Shown here one piece after another: positions 23,601-32,737 of a stretch of DNA of 40,455 bases (its first letter is position 1; every line of letters starts with the position of its first letter). A program made the translations under genes and the position numbers. The DNA lies in assembly GCA_016744655.1 (NCBI GenBank), contig JADGDY010000021.1:1-40455 (forward strand), given 5' to 3'. Source of the stretch: Bacteroidales bacterium. Its GTDB lineage: Bacteria; Bacteroidota; Bacteroidia; Bacteroidales; UBA12170. The notes below the pieces were generated by a model. That model saw only the letters and a program-made list of their open reading frames with translations. It ran no database searches and was not told the DNA's origin.

Positions 23601-26522
23601 GTCAAGCTCTACCGAGGAGTTCCCATTATTATAAAACTCAATATATTCTAATGTATCCGTATTTGGCATTGCATTATACATGATTTCAGTAATCACAATT
23701 TCCGGAATAACCACTTCTAAAACATTAAAAGCAGCACTAGTTCCCATTGTTAAACTTCCACCATTAACATCAAGCTTAACACCATTTTCATGAGGACCAT
23801 AAGTAATACCTAAAATCTCAATAGAACTAGTACCTGAAAGGATAGTTCCTGTAAGGTTACCTCCTAGAGTTTCATTTCCTGTATTTAATGAAATGGTTAC
23901 ATCTAAATCCGCATCAACATTAGCAGCAGCACCAGCAGCATCTAAAGAATTTACAGTGACAGAAAATTCAGTATTTTCATAAACATCGTTTCCCCCATTG
24001 ATAGCCGTAATATCTAATTTTGTTGCCGGATTGGTTGGTGTACTTACTGTTATATAATCAGTTTTTAATTCTGTATCTTCTTCTGCTCCCTTAGTAACAA
24101 CTAAAGTCACATCATATGTTCCAGCAGCACTGTAAACGATATTTTCAGGGTTTTCAAGGTTTGAAGTAGCAGGTGTTCCGCCCTCAAAAGTCCAAGCCCA
24201 TGAAGTAGGAGCTCCGGTAGAAGTATTTGTGAAATCTACATTATCACCCTCCTCTATATTTGTTTCATCTGCTGAGAAATTTGCATTTAAAGAAGCTGCA
24301 CCGCAGTCTTCTAATGGAGAGCCATATATATCTTGCGTTTCTGGATCTATACCAATTGTGACAAGAAATTCTTCACTAATACTCCAATTTGCAGGGTCAT
24401 TGTTTACTAAAGTAGTGTTACAAAAACGAATAGATTTACCTGTTTCTGTTGTAGGCCAATCTCCACTAGTTCCATAGTCTACATAAGCAACTACATTCTC
24501 TGAAGCATCAGATAACTCAACCTCCTCACCTCCATTGTTTAAACCGCCAGAAGTCCATTCTTCAGCATTTACTCCGAGTATGTCTGAAACAGCATCTGCA
24601 TCTTTTGCAAGGAGTAAATAATCACCAGCATCTATTGAAACATTACCAAAAGTATGACCAACACCTTTTGACATTGTGTAGTTTTCAAGGTTAACAGCTG
24701 AAGAACCATTATTGTAAAACTCAATGTATTCAAGAGAATCTTCACTCCCACCCATTGCTTTATACATGATTTCAGAAATCACTATTTCAGGAACAATAAC
24801 TTCCAATACATCAAAAGCGTCACTAGAACCAGATGTTAAACTACCACCAGCAACATTTAACACCACACCATTTTCATGTGGGCCATAAGTTATTCCACTA
24901 ATTGTAATTGTACTTGTTCCAGCTGCGATTGTTCCTGTTAGGGTTCCTCCTAGCGTTCCTGTTCCATTACCCAAAGTTAGAGTCACAGCTAGATCTGCAT
25001 CAACATTGGCAGCTGCTCCATCTACATCTTGTGCTTGAACAGTAACAGTAAATTCTTGATTCTCATTCACTGCACTCCCACCATTAATAGAGGTGATATC
25101 TAATTGAGTAGCTGGGTTTGCAGAAGAAGCTGGATTAATGTCTAAGCTACTTCTACTTGTTACAAAATTCTGATTGGTACTTCCATTCGGATCTGGGTCA
25201 AGTGTATTTGGTATCATTATTAAGTCTTGTGCTCCAGAAGGAATAGCTGTTCCTATATAATCAACATTATAGAATGAAGTTCTAAAACTAAAAGAACCCT
25301 TGCTACCGTCAGTTATAGAATATATTGTTCCGTTTTCAAAATCTACACCAGCATCAACAAAAGTTGCGCCTTCTACCTTGATTAGCTCTGCTTGATAATC
25401 TTGAAAGTCACTTAATAAATCATCTAATGTAACAACTTCAGGTGTTATAGAATTTGCATTTGTTGTAGCGTCTTCAGGATCTGAAATCGGAATGAATTGA
25501 AGCATACCTTCGTATTCTTCTAATATTCCTGTAATCCCTGTAATACCATCGTAATCTTCATAGTCTGTTGTGATATTTCCACTAATGTCATCGATTAAAA
25601 TACCAGCAGTTCCATCTTGTATATATTTTTGATTTCTATATGATTGTTGGTATGTTAATATTACTTCATTTGTTAGGTTATAATAACCTCCAGATGATTG
25701 ACTTCTTAGCTGAGCAATACTAGACACATTAGTAACAGTTGGAAAATTATATTCCGTAACAGCTATATCACTTGCGTCTAAACCTGCTTTAAAAGCTTTA
25801 GCTTTAACAGTGGTGTTTGAGTTGATGCTAAAATTGTTGTTATAAAGATTATCTGTTTCGTCAGGATCGGTTCCATCAGTTGTATAATAAATATTTGCAC
25901 CATCTGTCGAGCATACCATTGTTACATTAATAGCTTCAAAATAATCACCTGAACTAGGGGAGATTACTGGAGTAGAAACTGTAGTACTGGTTCCATTATG
26001 GACAAATGAAAAGTCATCCCAATAGGTAAATGCACCTGAGTATGTCCTCACTTCAAAGTAAAAGTCTGTAACAGTTGCCGGAGCTTCTAATGTTACAGTA
26101 TATTGTGTCCATAGCCCACCATTATTGTCAAAATATGCATTATTTGGACCCCTTAATTCAGCAGCATGGTCCTCCATATTCCCATCTGCATTTTTCCAGT
26201 AACTCCATATTCTTGCATCATCACCATCACTTTCAACAACCTTGTACCATAGTGTTAAAGTGTAAGAATCACCAGCGATAATTCCTCCAATGGTTTGACC
26301 AAGCTTTTTTGTACCACCTTCGTGTTTAGCAGAATATGTGCCTCCATGAATAAAATCAGCTCCAGATTCTTTAGTGATATTCTCAGCTTTTGTCCATCCC
26401 GTGGGAGAATTATCATCACCCCATAATTCAAAGCCCCCATTAACGAGTACTTCCTGAGCTTTCGTAGACATTCCGATAAACATCAAGAACATCATTAAAA
26501 GAGTAGTAAATTTTTTCATCAT
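20700..26522 (-). CDS. giant modular T9SS-secreted protein with lamin-tail and PKD repeats
   Basis: 1940 residues. Signal peptide 1-22; carbohydrate-binding-like module (about 25-175, EVLVNGGFELWGD); chitobiase-type C-terminal-like module (about 180-265, YYTTDGTDPDETD); DUF5689/OB-like region (about 265-465); then [Ig-like, lamin tail, PKD] twice (about 470-830 and 832-1190); then [PKD, lamin tail, PKD] twice (about 1191-1525 and 1526-1860); T9SS sorting domain (about 1862-1940, VVPNPSTGLFTLENPS). The four lamin-tail domains share EIMY..EYIEFYNN and EWTSGGL; the six PKD domains share WTFEGGTP. Repeat copies are similar enough to indicate internal duplication. No enzyme motif is visible; an adhesin or matrix scaffold is the likely role (inference). 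Confidence 0.9.
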   Translation of the reverse strand: MMKKFTTLLMMFLMFIGMSTKAQEVLVNGGFELWGDDNSPTGWTKAENITKESGADFIHGGTYSAKHEGGTKKLGQTIGGIIAGDSYTLTLWYKVVESDGDDARIWSYWKNADGNMEDHAAELRGPNNAYFDNNGGLWTQYTVTLEAPATVTDFYFEVRTYSGAFTYWDDFSFVHNGTSTTVSTPVISPSSGDYFEAINVTMVCSTDGANIYYTTDGTDPDETDNLYNNNFSINSNTTVKAKAFKAGLDASDIAVTEYNFPTVTNVSSIAQLRSQSSGGYYNLTNEVILTYQQSYRNQKYIQDGTAGILIDDISGNITTDYEDYDGITGITGILEEYEGMLQFIPISDPEDATTNANSITPEVVTLDDLLSDFQDYQAELIKVEGATFVDAGVDFENGTIYSITDGSKGSFSFRTSFYNVDYIGTAIPSGAQDLIMIPNTLDPDPNGSTNQNFVTSRSSLDINPASSANPATQLDITSINGGSAVNENQEFTVTVQAQDVDGAAANVDADLAVTLTLGNGTGTLGGTLTGTIAAGTSTITISGITYGPHENGVVLNVAGGSLTSGSSDAFDVLEVIVPEIVISEIMYKAMGGSEDSLEYIEFYNNGSSAVNLENYTMSKGVGHTFGNVSIDAGDYLLLAKDADAVSDILGVNAEEWTSGGLNNGGEEVELSDASENVVAYVDYGTSGDWPTTETGKSIRFCNTTLVNNDPANWSISEEFLVTIGIDPETQDIYGSPLEDCGAASLNANFSADETNIEEGDNVDFTNTSTGAPTSWAWTFEGGTPATSNLENPENIVYSAAGTYDVTLVVTKGAEEDTELKTDYITVSTPTNPATKLDITAINGGNDVYENTEFSVTVNSLDAAGAAANVDADLDVTISLNTGNETLGGNLTGTILSGTSSIEILGITYGPHENGVKLDVNGGSLTMGTSAAFNVLEVVIPEIVITEIMYNAMPNTDTLEYIEFYNNGNSSVELDNFKVTEGVVHTFESFTLNAGAYVLIAKNASAIQDAFGITAFEWTSGGLANDGESVNLLTPSGAQVTLVTYDVVAPWPIKETGKSIRFCNPGLDNNDPANWSISIESLATIGGQEIFGTPMASCGVADLDAEFSANTISIETGQSVDFTDESTGTPTSWAWTFEGGTPASSTSQNPQDVVYNTAGVYDVVLTISKDGDSNTETKTEYITVVDPIIPPVASFTADVTTIFVGQSIQFNSTSTNDPESYAWTFEGGTPASSNIQAPSVSYATAGTYDVSLTVTNGGGSDDLTETDYITVLPATLGDLVITEIMYNPPEAGDDILEYVEIYNNSDETVDLIGYNFTEGVEYTFPTMDLASGAYVLVAKDADAMQTTLGVTALEWTSGSLSNNGELVKLSSPIGVTIDSVHYGISEPWPEDANGNGPSISICDAEVENSIGENWHASTLYLTDDANGNAIYGSPGTAPAPVANFSADEVSILITEDVQFTNLSSCNYTSIEWTFEGGTPNTSSDENPLVSYDIEGVFDVSLTVTNDIGSHTIEMVDYIEVIDPTIAPIADFSADLTTVFVGQSIQFTDLSVNEPVSYEWTFDGGTPSSSSLQNPNITYSTPGTYDVSLFVENTAGDDEMIKTDYITVLPATVGDLVITEIMYNPPESGDDSLEYVELYNNSADIVNLMGYSFSDGIEYTFTNVDIAANEYLIVAKNSNAMQNTVGVTALEWTSGSLSNGGELIKIISATGVTVDSVHYSDMAPWPEDGDGAGPSITICDPEAENSVGENWHASVNYLADNSNGDAIFGSPGTAPAPVANFTVNEQFIGMGDQVEFTELSTCNAETFEWTFEGGTPESSTDPNPTITYSMAGDFDVTLTVTNAFGSHTIIMEEYISVATGIAAQTLSRISVVPNPSTGLFTLENPSHNEINVMVYNVLGKLVYENNSVLSSEVIDLTREESGIYLLQLSIDGEYKTMRIIKQ

Positions 26523-26742
26523 TTGTATTTTTTATTTAGTATTTGTTTTTATTCTTTCCGTCCTCATTTCTAGTGAAAAGGGCATCAAATTTAATAAAAA
26601 TTAAGATGCAAATTTATGGGTATATCATAAAACTAAAACGCCAGTGCAAATTCTTTATGAAAAATTAACCTCATATATATGTCATTGCTGTTTGATATGG
26701 AGTAATTTATTAAAAAAAAGTCGATTTATTAATGAACAGAGT

Positions 26743-26756
26743 GCCCATTTATGGGC
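26743..26756. promoter_or_regulatory. candidate enhancer site for a sigma-54 activator
   Basis: GCCCAT-TT-ATGGGC is a perfect palindrome about 57 bp upstream of the -24/-12 element, a usual distance for binding of a dimeric NtrC-type activator. Its use is inference. Confidence 0.4.
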
Positions 26757-26811
26757 GGTTTTTAGAATTCAATATTCCGTATACAGCAGTGGTTCAGCAG
26801 AATGCGGTTTT

Positions 26812-26827
26812 AGGCATTTAGATTGCA
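26812..26827 (+). promoter_or_regulatory. sigma-54 (-24/-12) promoter of the efflux operon
   Basis: AGGCATTTAGATTGCA has GG at 26813-26814 and GC at 26825-26826 with exactly 10 bp between, and keeps the GGCA and TTGC cores of the RpoN consensus. The transcript should start near 26838, 13 nt before the ATG at 26851. An NtrC-type activator gene lies in the same gene cluster. Confidence 0.75.
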
Positions 26828-26850
26828 AGTAGCTGGTAAATTCTTAAAAA

Positions 26851-28104
26851 ATGGATAGAGAGATTTCTAAAGATTATCTTAAAGCGAAAAGGAAAAAGCA
26901 GATTATTAAATTTTCAATAATTATATTGGTGATAACAATTCCTTTATTGTTGATAATTGATCAGCTTAAACCTTCTGTTGAACTAAAGAAAGTGCTTTTA
27001 AGCACCGTTGATATTGGAGAGGTAGAAAACTCTTTTGCCACCAATGCTATTATTGAACCCTATTATCAAGAACTGTTAACCTCCTCAATTTCTACAGAAA
27101 TATTAGAGATTAAACATTATCCAGGAGATATGGTGGGCCCTGAGGATACTCTTTTTATTCCCAATGTGGAAGACCTAAACACACAAATACTACAAATTGA
27201 AAGAGAAATTGCCTTAAAACACAATAGCATTCTCAGAAGCCAAGAAGAACTGAAACAAAAACATAGAGCATTAAAAAACAACCTAAAAAAAGACTCCATT
27301 CAGCTACAACAATTAGAATCGAACCTTGAAAAAGAAAAATACCTTTTTAGTATTGGAGGAGGCTCTCAACAAAAAGTTGATCAAGCTCAAATAGATCATC
27401 AGCTTTCAACCATCAATCGCGATAATCAGAAGAACGAGTTTGAATCGTTTAAGAAGTTGCAAAAGCTTGATTTGGAGCGGATGGAGTTGGAGTTGCAAGT
27501 AAAGAAGCAAGAAAAGGTGAAATTAGAGAGTTTGATTAGTCAAGCATTTGTTCAGCCTAAAATAAATGGAATCATTACTTCCATTTTGGTGCAACCAGGT
27601 GAGCATGTGAGCGAAGGCCAGGCTTTAGCGCATGTGGCTGATGCTGAAAGATTCAGAATTGAAGGAAGCATTTCCACTCGTTATGCCGATAAGGTATATG
27701 TTGGGCAGAAAGCATTAGTTAATATCAACGACAGCCTACTCCAAGGGCTCGTTACCGCTATTTCACCATCAGTTGATAATGGAAGCATAGATTATACAGT
27801 AAATCTCAAAAAATCCAATCACAGACTCCTCAAAGCTAAACTTAAAGTGGAGGTTAGAATTATTATTTCGGAAAAAGAAAACTCGCTACGTATTGCCAAT
27901 GGAGATTATTATTTTGGACCTGGATACACTGAGTTATTTGTAAAGAATGGTGACCAATTGGAAAAGAGAAAAGTAAAATTAGGAGGAGCTAATTTCGAAT
28001 ATGTGGAAGTTATTTCGGGATTAAAAGAAGGCGAAACTGTAATCACAAGTAATGCCTTTATCGAAAAGTATAAAAAGTATAATTCTTTATCATGGAGCGA
28101 ATAA
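26851..28104 (+). CDS. periplasmic adaptor protein of a MacA/HlyD-type efflux system
   Basis: 417 residues. One N-terminal membrane helix (about 19-40) precedes a lipoyl-like half, a long coiled-coil hairpin (about 110-225, very rich in Gln, Glu, Lys and Leu), the second lipoyl half (PKINGIITSILVQPGEHVSEGQALAHV, about 240-266) and beta-barrel and membrane-proximal domains ending in EVISGLKEGETVITSNAF. It should bridge the inner-membrane ABC permeases to the TolC-like channel. First gene after the sigma-54 promoter; the stop overlaps the next start by 13 bp. The lipoyl half is interrupted early, so the first half is shorter than in MacA. Confidence 0.9.
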   Translation: MDREISKDYLKAKRKKQIIKFSIIILVITIPLLLIIDQLKPSVELKKVLLSTVDIGEVENSFATNAIIEPYYQELLTSSISTEILEIKHYPGDMVGPEDTLFIPNVEDLNTQILQIEREIALKHNSILRSQEELKQKHRALKNNLKKDSIQLQQLESNLEKEKYLFSIGGGSQQKVDQAQIDHQLSTINRDNQKNEFESFKKLQKLDLERMELELQVKKQEKVKLESLISQAFVQPKINGIITSILVQPGEHVSEGQALAHVADAERFRIEGSISTRYADKVYVGQKALVNINDSLLQGLVTAISPSVDNGSIDYTVNLKKSNHRLLKAKLKVEVRIIISEKENSLRIANGDYYFGPGYTELFVKNGDQLEKRKVKLGGANFEYVEVISGLKEGETVITSNAFIEKYKKYNSLSWSE

Positions 28105-29564
28105 TCAAACATATCGGTATCATCGGAATGATGATTCTTAGCTGTTTTAGCACTAAGGCTCAAGTGATTTTAAGCCTTGATGAAGTAGTAGAGATAGCCA
28201 GAACAGAGAACTTGAGTGCCCGAAAAGCCTTTGTAAGTCAAAAGAATGCTTATTGGAATTGGCAAATCCATCGCTCCAACTTAAAACCTCAATTGAAGCT
28301 TGATACACAAATCACCGATTTTTCAAAAGGAGTTACCCCAGTGAGTCAGGAGGATGGAAGTATTGCCATTAAAACCATCAATCAGAATTCCAGTAATGCC
28401 AACCTTTCTTTACTTCAGCCTTTGCCATTTATTGGTGCCGAAGTATTTATGAGTTCCTATTTATACCGCTTCGATAATTTCAGTTCAAAAACCCACAGCT
28501 ATAGCTCTCAGCCATTGGAAGTAGGAATCCAGTTACCAATATTTCGTTTTAATCAATTGAAATGGGACAAGAGAATAGAACCTGTTTTATATGTAGAATC
28601 ACAGAAAGAATACGATAGAAACCTCGAAATGTCTGCTTATGTAGCTGTCGATATGTTCTTTCGGAATTTAAGCGACCGACATGAGTGGACCATGGCCAAT
28701 GCCAATATGGAGATGAATACCGAATTATATAGGATTACCGAGGAAAGATTCAATCAAGGCCAAATTTCAAAGGACGAATTATTACAAGTAAAACTGATGC
28801 AAGTAAATGCTAAGAAGAGTTTGAAAGCCGCACAGGTAAGAATGGAAAATTCAGCATTACAATTGCTTACTCATCTTTCTTTGGGAGAAATAGATAATTT
28901 TCAACCAAGTATTCCTCCTTCCATTCCAAATGTTGAAATCGTTTCTGAGGAGGCCATTAAATATGCATTAGAACATAATCCAGAAAGTCTTGCTTTTAAA
29001 AGAAGATTGCTCGAAGCTGACCAAGAAGTGGCAAGAGTAAAAGGAGCAACTGGAGTAAATGGAAGCGTATTTGCCACAGTTGGTTATGGTTCTAATTTCG
29101 ATGAATTACCCCAATGGAACGAAGATTTAAATCAGCATGCTAGCGTACAAGTTGGACTCTCCATTCCTATTATCGATTGGGGAAGAACCTATGCTGCTCG
29201 AAAGCAAGCTTCCATGAAAAAGGAATTGGAAGAAACTTCTGTACTTCAAGAACAAATAGACTTTGAAAAAGAAATCATCAGCTTGGTAAATGTGGTAGAT
29301 ATGCTCAAAGAAAATATAGAAGTAGTAAAAGAAGCTGAAATGATTGCTCAAGAGCGATATGAGATTGCCTACAAAAGGTATATGGCTGGTGATTTAAGTG
29401 TATTAGAATTAAATATGGCTCAAAGCGAAAAGGATTTTGCAAGTCGCGATTTATTATCTGCAAAAGGAAGTTTCTGGGTCAATTATCATCGCCTCAGAAT
29501 GATTACCCTCTACGATTTCGTCAATCAGAAAGCATTAGTTACTCAAATAAATACAGAACTATAA
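28092..29564 (+). CDS. TolC-family outer-membrane efflux channel
   Basis: 490 residues. Signal peptide about 1-23 (ILSCFSTKAQ at its end). The two OEP repeats are visible: LSLDEVVEIARTENLSARKA near 26 and its counterpart SEEAIKYALEHNPESLAFKRR near 285, each followed by amphipathic helices, and LSIPIIDWGRTYAARKQA, the typical strand into the second coiled coil. It starts inside the adaptor gene (13-bp overlap), so production of the two is coupled. The ATPase gene follows after 10 bp. Confidence 0.92.
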   Translation: MERIIKHIGIIGMMILSCFSTKAQVILSLDEVVEIARTENLSARKAFVSQKNAYWNWQIHRSNLKPQLKLDTQITDFSKGVTPVSQEDGSIAIKTINQNSSNANLSLLQPLPFIGAEVFMSSYLYRFDNFSSKTHSYSSQPLEVGIQLPIFRFNQLKWDKRIEPVLYVESQKEYDRNLEMSAYVAVDMFFRNLSDRHEWTMANANMEMNTELYRITEERFNQGQISKDELLQVKLMQVNAKKSLKAAQVRMENSALQLLTHLSLGEIDNFQPSIPPSIPNVEIVSEEAIKYALEHNPESLAFKRRLLEADQEVARVKGATGVNGSVFATVGYGSNFDELPQWNEDLNQHASVQVGLSIPIIDWGRTYAARKQASMKKELEETSVLQEQIDFEKEIISLVNVVDMLKENIEVVKEAEMIAQERYEIAYKRYMAGDLSVLELNMAQSEKDFASRDLLSAKGSFWVNYHRLRMITLYDFVNQKALVTQINTEL

Positions 29565-29574
29565 ACTAAAATAT

Positions 29575-30240
29575 ATGATACAATTAAAAAGTGTTCAGAA
29601 AATATATCGAACCAGAAATATTGAGACCATTGCCTTGGAGCAAGTGGATTTGGAAATAAAAAAATCTGAATTTGTTTCCGTTATGGGGCCTTCAGGATGT
29701 GGCAAGAGTACCTTGCTAAATATTATGGGATTATTAGACAAACCTACAGAAGGTGAAATTAGCATTGCTGACACTCAAATTCTGGGTCAAAAAGACAAGA
29801 AATTAGCGCATTTCAGAAACGAAAAGATTGGATTTATCTTTCAGCGCTTTCATTTGATTAATTCTCTTAACATCATCGATAATGTGGAATTGCCTTTGCT
29901 ATATCGTAATATTTCCTCGTCACAACGTAGAAAAATAGCGCAAGAGACTCTCGAAAAAGTTGGTCTTTCACATAGAATGAAGCATTTCCCATCTGAGCTT
30001 TCTGGAGGGCAATGCCAAAGAGTAGCCATTGCGAGAGCTATTTCAGGTAATCCAGATATTCTTTTGGCCGATGAGCCCACCGGTAATTTGGATTCTCAAA
30101 TGGGGCATGAAATCATGGAGATTTTACATCAACTCAATACCGAGGGCAAAATGACCATAGTAATGGTGACTCACGATGAACATTTGGCCAAGCAAACCAA
30201 TCGCATCATCCGTTTCTTCGATGGTAGACAAGTCAACTAA
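29575..30240 (+). CDS. ABC transporter ATPase, MacB/LolD type
   Basis: 221 residues. Walker A GPSGCGKST (38-46), Q-loop Gln90 in GFIFQRFHL, signature LSGGQCQR (142-149), Walker B ILLADEP with catalytic Glu167, D-loop GNLDS and H-loop His in VTHDEHLA. MacB/LolD-type features such as LNIMGLLDKPTEGE and the short length are present. It would power the two FtsX-type permeases that follow after 11 bp; MacB-type machines work by mechanical push of periplasmic substrates rather than by transport across the inner membrane. Confidence 0.95.
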   Translation: MIQLKSVQKIYRTRNIETIALEQVDLEIKKSEFVSVMGPSGCGKSTLLNIMGLLDKPTEGEISIADTQILGQKDKKLAHFRNEKIGFIFQRFHLINSLNIIDNVELPLLYRNISSSQRRKIAQETLEKVGLSHRMKHFPSELSGGQCQRVAIARAISGNPDILLADEPTGNLDSQMGHEIMEILHQLNTEGKMTIVMVTHDEHLAKQTNRIIRFFDGRQVN

Positions 30241-30251
30241 AAATTGGAGTT

Positions 30252-31508
30252 ATGTGGAAAACAAGTTTTATACAGTTTTTGAAGATTATTCAGCAGAATA
30301 AGTTCTTCACGTTTTTGAATCTTTTTGGCGTGAGTATCACCATTATGATTATCCTCATTGCTGCCATTAAGATAGAATCAACCATTAGGCCCGGCGGACC
30401 TGAAAAGAATAACGACAATATGCTATTTATTAAAAACGAAGTAGTGGTGGCTGAACAACATATGTCTATGGGAGGTTTGAACTTTGCTATAGTTGAAGAT
30501 TATTTGGCAAAGATGAAAAGCCCTGAAGCGATTGCGTTTAGTAGTCATACACCATGGAGTTTCTTTGGTGAAAATGGAGTTGAAGAGTTTGATGTCAGAA
30601 ATGTAAACGCTGGTTGGTGGCAGGTTTTTGACTTTGAATTTGTAGAAGGTAGAGGTTTTAACCTGAAAGAAGTAGAACAAGGTGCCTCATTAATAGTTAT
30701 AGATGAGAAAGTGAAAAACAGATTTTTTCAGGAAAAGAAAACCATTGGTGAATTGATAGAAATTGCAGGAAAATCTTACAAGATTTGTGGCGTAGTAAAA
30801 GAAGTGCCCAGCAATTGCATGCAAGCCCATGCTAATGTTTTTATGCCATATAGCTTACTAGAGGGGCAAGGTAGAGATTTGATGCAGCCTGGGGATTACA
30901 CTGTGATTTTTTTAGCTAGAGACAATAGTAATAAAGATGAGATTAAAGCTGAAGCAGAGTCTATAAGAAGGAAAATAGAACCTTTATTAGATGAGGGGTT
31001 CGAATTATATTTAGGAGGTCCTGATAGTCCACTTTCTTATTATTTAACAGGGTGGACTAATCCACACGAATATCAAGGAAATGCTCGGGAATTATTGATT
31101 CTATTTGCCAAGTTTCTACTGATTCTGTTCCTCCCTGCGCTTAATTTGGTCAGTATTCAATTGATAAGGATTCATGAAAGATCTGAGGAGATCGGAGTAA
31201 GAAAAGCATTTGGAGCAACTAGAATAGGTTTGATTAAACAGATTCTTTATGAAAACACATTGCTCACATTTTTAGGTGCTGTTTTAGGTTTAGTCTTTGC
31301 AATTATCTTGGTTTATGGATTCGAAAGTGCTTTAAAAAGCACTTTGTTCAGTGATGCTGGAAATAACGTAAATATTCAATTAAACTTTGGGTTATTTTTG
31401 ATCAGTCTAATAGTTTCATTAGTGCTTAGTTTATTGTCAGGAATGATTCCGGCTCTAAAAATGTCAAAGGTAGAGGCCATAGATGTTTTAAAAGGAGGTG
31501 AATTATGA
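30252..31508 (+). CDS. MacB/FtsX-type ABC permease, first of two
   Basis: 418 residues. One helix (about 19-40), then a periplasmic MacB-PCD region (about 45-275), then three helices in an FtsX domain (about 275-410), including the cytoplasmic IRIHERSEEIGVRKAFGATRIGLIKQ coupling segment and the final ALKMSKVEAIDVLKGGEL. Its stop overlaps the start of the second permease by 4 bp. The pair probably forms a heterodimer on one ATPase, with the adaptor and channel upstream. Confidence 0.92.
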   Translation: MWKTSFIQFLKIIQQNKFFTFLNLFGVSITIMIILIAAIKIESTIRPGGPEKNNDNMLFIKNEVVVAEQHMSMGGLNFAIVEDYLAKMKSPEAIAFSSHTPWSFFGENGVEEFDVRNVNAGWWQVFDFEFVEGRGFNLKEVEQGASLIVIDEKVKNRFFQEKKTIGELIEIAGKSYKICGVVKEVPSNCMQAHANVFMPYSLLEGQGRDLMQPGDYTVIFLARDNSNKDEIKAEAESIRRKIEPLLDEGFELYLGGPDSPLSYYLTGWTNPHEYQGNARELLILFAKFLLILFLPALNLVSIQLIRIHERSEEIGVRKAFGATRIGLIKQILYENTLLTFLGAVLGLVFAIILVYGFESALKSTLFSDAGNNVNIQLNFGLFLISLIVSLVLSLLSGMIPALKMSKVEAIDVLKGGEL

Positions 31509-32671
31509 TAAAGCATAGTTTTAAATTAATCTGGAATCAAAAACTCAAGAACACCTATATTATTTTGGAGCTCTTTTTCTTGTTTGTCATTTTGTTATTG
31601 AGTTCAATATACATGCTAGAGAAATACGAGCTCTTTAAAGAGGGCACGGGTGCTAATATTGACAATATGTTTCATATGCGAATCAATCAGAAGGACTTTA
31701 AAAGGGTTGATTATGTTGATCGTTTATCAAAGCTTAGAGCAGAAATTATTTCAGATCCAACTGTTGAAGAAGTATCCTACTCTTATAATGCCATTCCATA
31801 TATATGGTCTATGAATGTGAACACAAGTATCTATGATAGTACTTATGTTGGAACTGTATTGCGGAATGTGGATGAGAATTTTGGTGAGGTTTTTAATCTA
31901 AGAATAATAGCTGGAACCTGGTTTGAAAATGATTACCTTAGTGCTAACCCCCCAATAGTTATTGATAGATTATTGGCAGAAGGACTTTTTGGAAGCCCTG
32001 AAAATGCCATTAATAAAACACTTGAAAATAATGGAGATAAACTGGTAGTTGGAGTTTATGAAATGCTTAAGCGAAATGAATATGAGGATAATCGAGCCTC
32101 GCTTTGTTCACCTATGGATTTCACTAAAGCTTATGCTGTAGATATGGTGGTGAAGTATAAAGATGGTGAGCCGGCCAAACCTTCTCAATTGGCAAGAATT
32201 ATTCATCAATATTTTAGCAAAGACGATTTTGCCATCCGTTATGCTTCTACTATGCATGCTAAAAAGCAAGATGTGGTGGCTGAAACCAATATCGAAATGA
32301 CCATGGTGGGTTTCTTTGCTGTGTTCTTGATTGTGAATATCATTTTAGGGATGATTGGTATTTTTGGATATAGTGTAAAGCGAAGAAAAGGAGAACTAGG
32401 GATTCGTAGGGCAATGGGCTCAAGTGCTCAAAAACTCCATTTACTTCTATTACTAGAATCTTGGTCTTTAACGCTCTTGGCGCTCATTCCTGCTGTTATT
32501 CTTATGATACAGATTCCTCTGCTCGATTTATACCCTATTGCTAACCACATCTTTCTACAAGCACTTGGTTTAAGTGTACTATTGATATTCGTTTTGGTAA
32601 GTATTTCGGTATATTATCCTGCATATTTGGCTTCAAAAATAGAAGCTGCAGAAGCATTATCTGAGGAATAA
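31505..32671 (+). CDS. MacB/FtsX-type ABC permease, second of two
   Basis: 388 residues with the same layout as its neighbour: N-terminal helix (about 17-38), periplasmic region, C-terminal FtsX domain with VKRRKGELGIRRAMGSSAQKLH and the ending YYPAYLASKIEAAEALSEE. The sequence has diverged clearly from the first permease, so the two are not a recent duplicate. ATGA overlap with the preceding gene. The 360-bp gap that follows contains a long inverted repeat, and the operon probably ends there. Confidence 0.9.
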   Translation: MIKHSFKLIWNQKLKNTYIILELFFLFVILLLSSIYMLEKYELFKEGTGANIDNMFHMRINQKDFKRVDYVDRLSKLRAEIISDPTVEEVSYSYNAIPYIWSMNVNTSIYDSTYVGTVLRNVDENFGEVFNLRIIAGTWFENDYLSANPPIVIDRLLAEGLFGSPENAINKTLENNGDKLVVGVYEMLKRNEYEDNRASLCSPMDFTKAYAVDMVVKYKDGEPAKPSQLARIIHQYFSKDDFAIRYASTMHAKKQDVVAETNIEMTMVGFFAVFLIVNIILGMIGIFGYSVKRRKGELGIRRAMGSSAQKLHLLLLLESWSLTLLALIPAVILMIQIPLLDLYPIANHIFLQALGLSVLLIFVLVSISVYYPAYLASKIEAAEALSEE

Positions 32672-32737
32672 ATAAAAAGTATGAATGAGAGATAATTTGA
32701 GTTTGGAAGAAATTTAATAGCGCTTTAGGCGCGTCAT

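Larger units (their letters stand above)
26523..26850. other. 328-bp divergent control region (T9SS gene / efflux operon)
   Basis: On the minus strand it carries two exact TAAATTTG boxes, 26586-26593 and 26609-26616, either of which could serve the giant T9SS gene. On the plus side it carries a palindrome at 26743-26756 and a sigma-54-type -24/-12 element at 26812-26827, listed separately. No credible small gene was seen. Confidence 0.6.
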
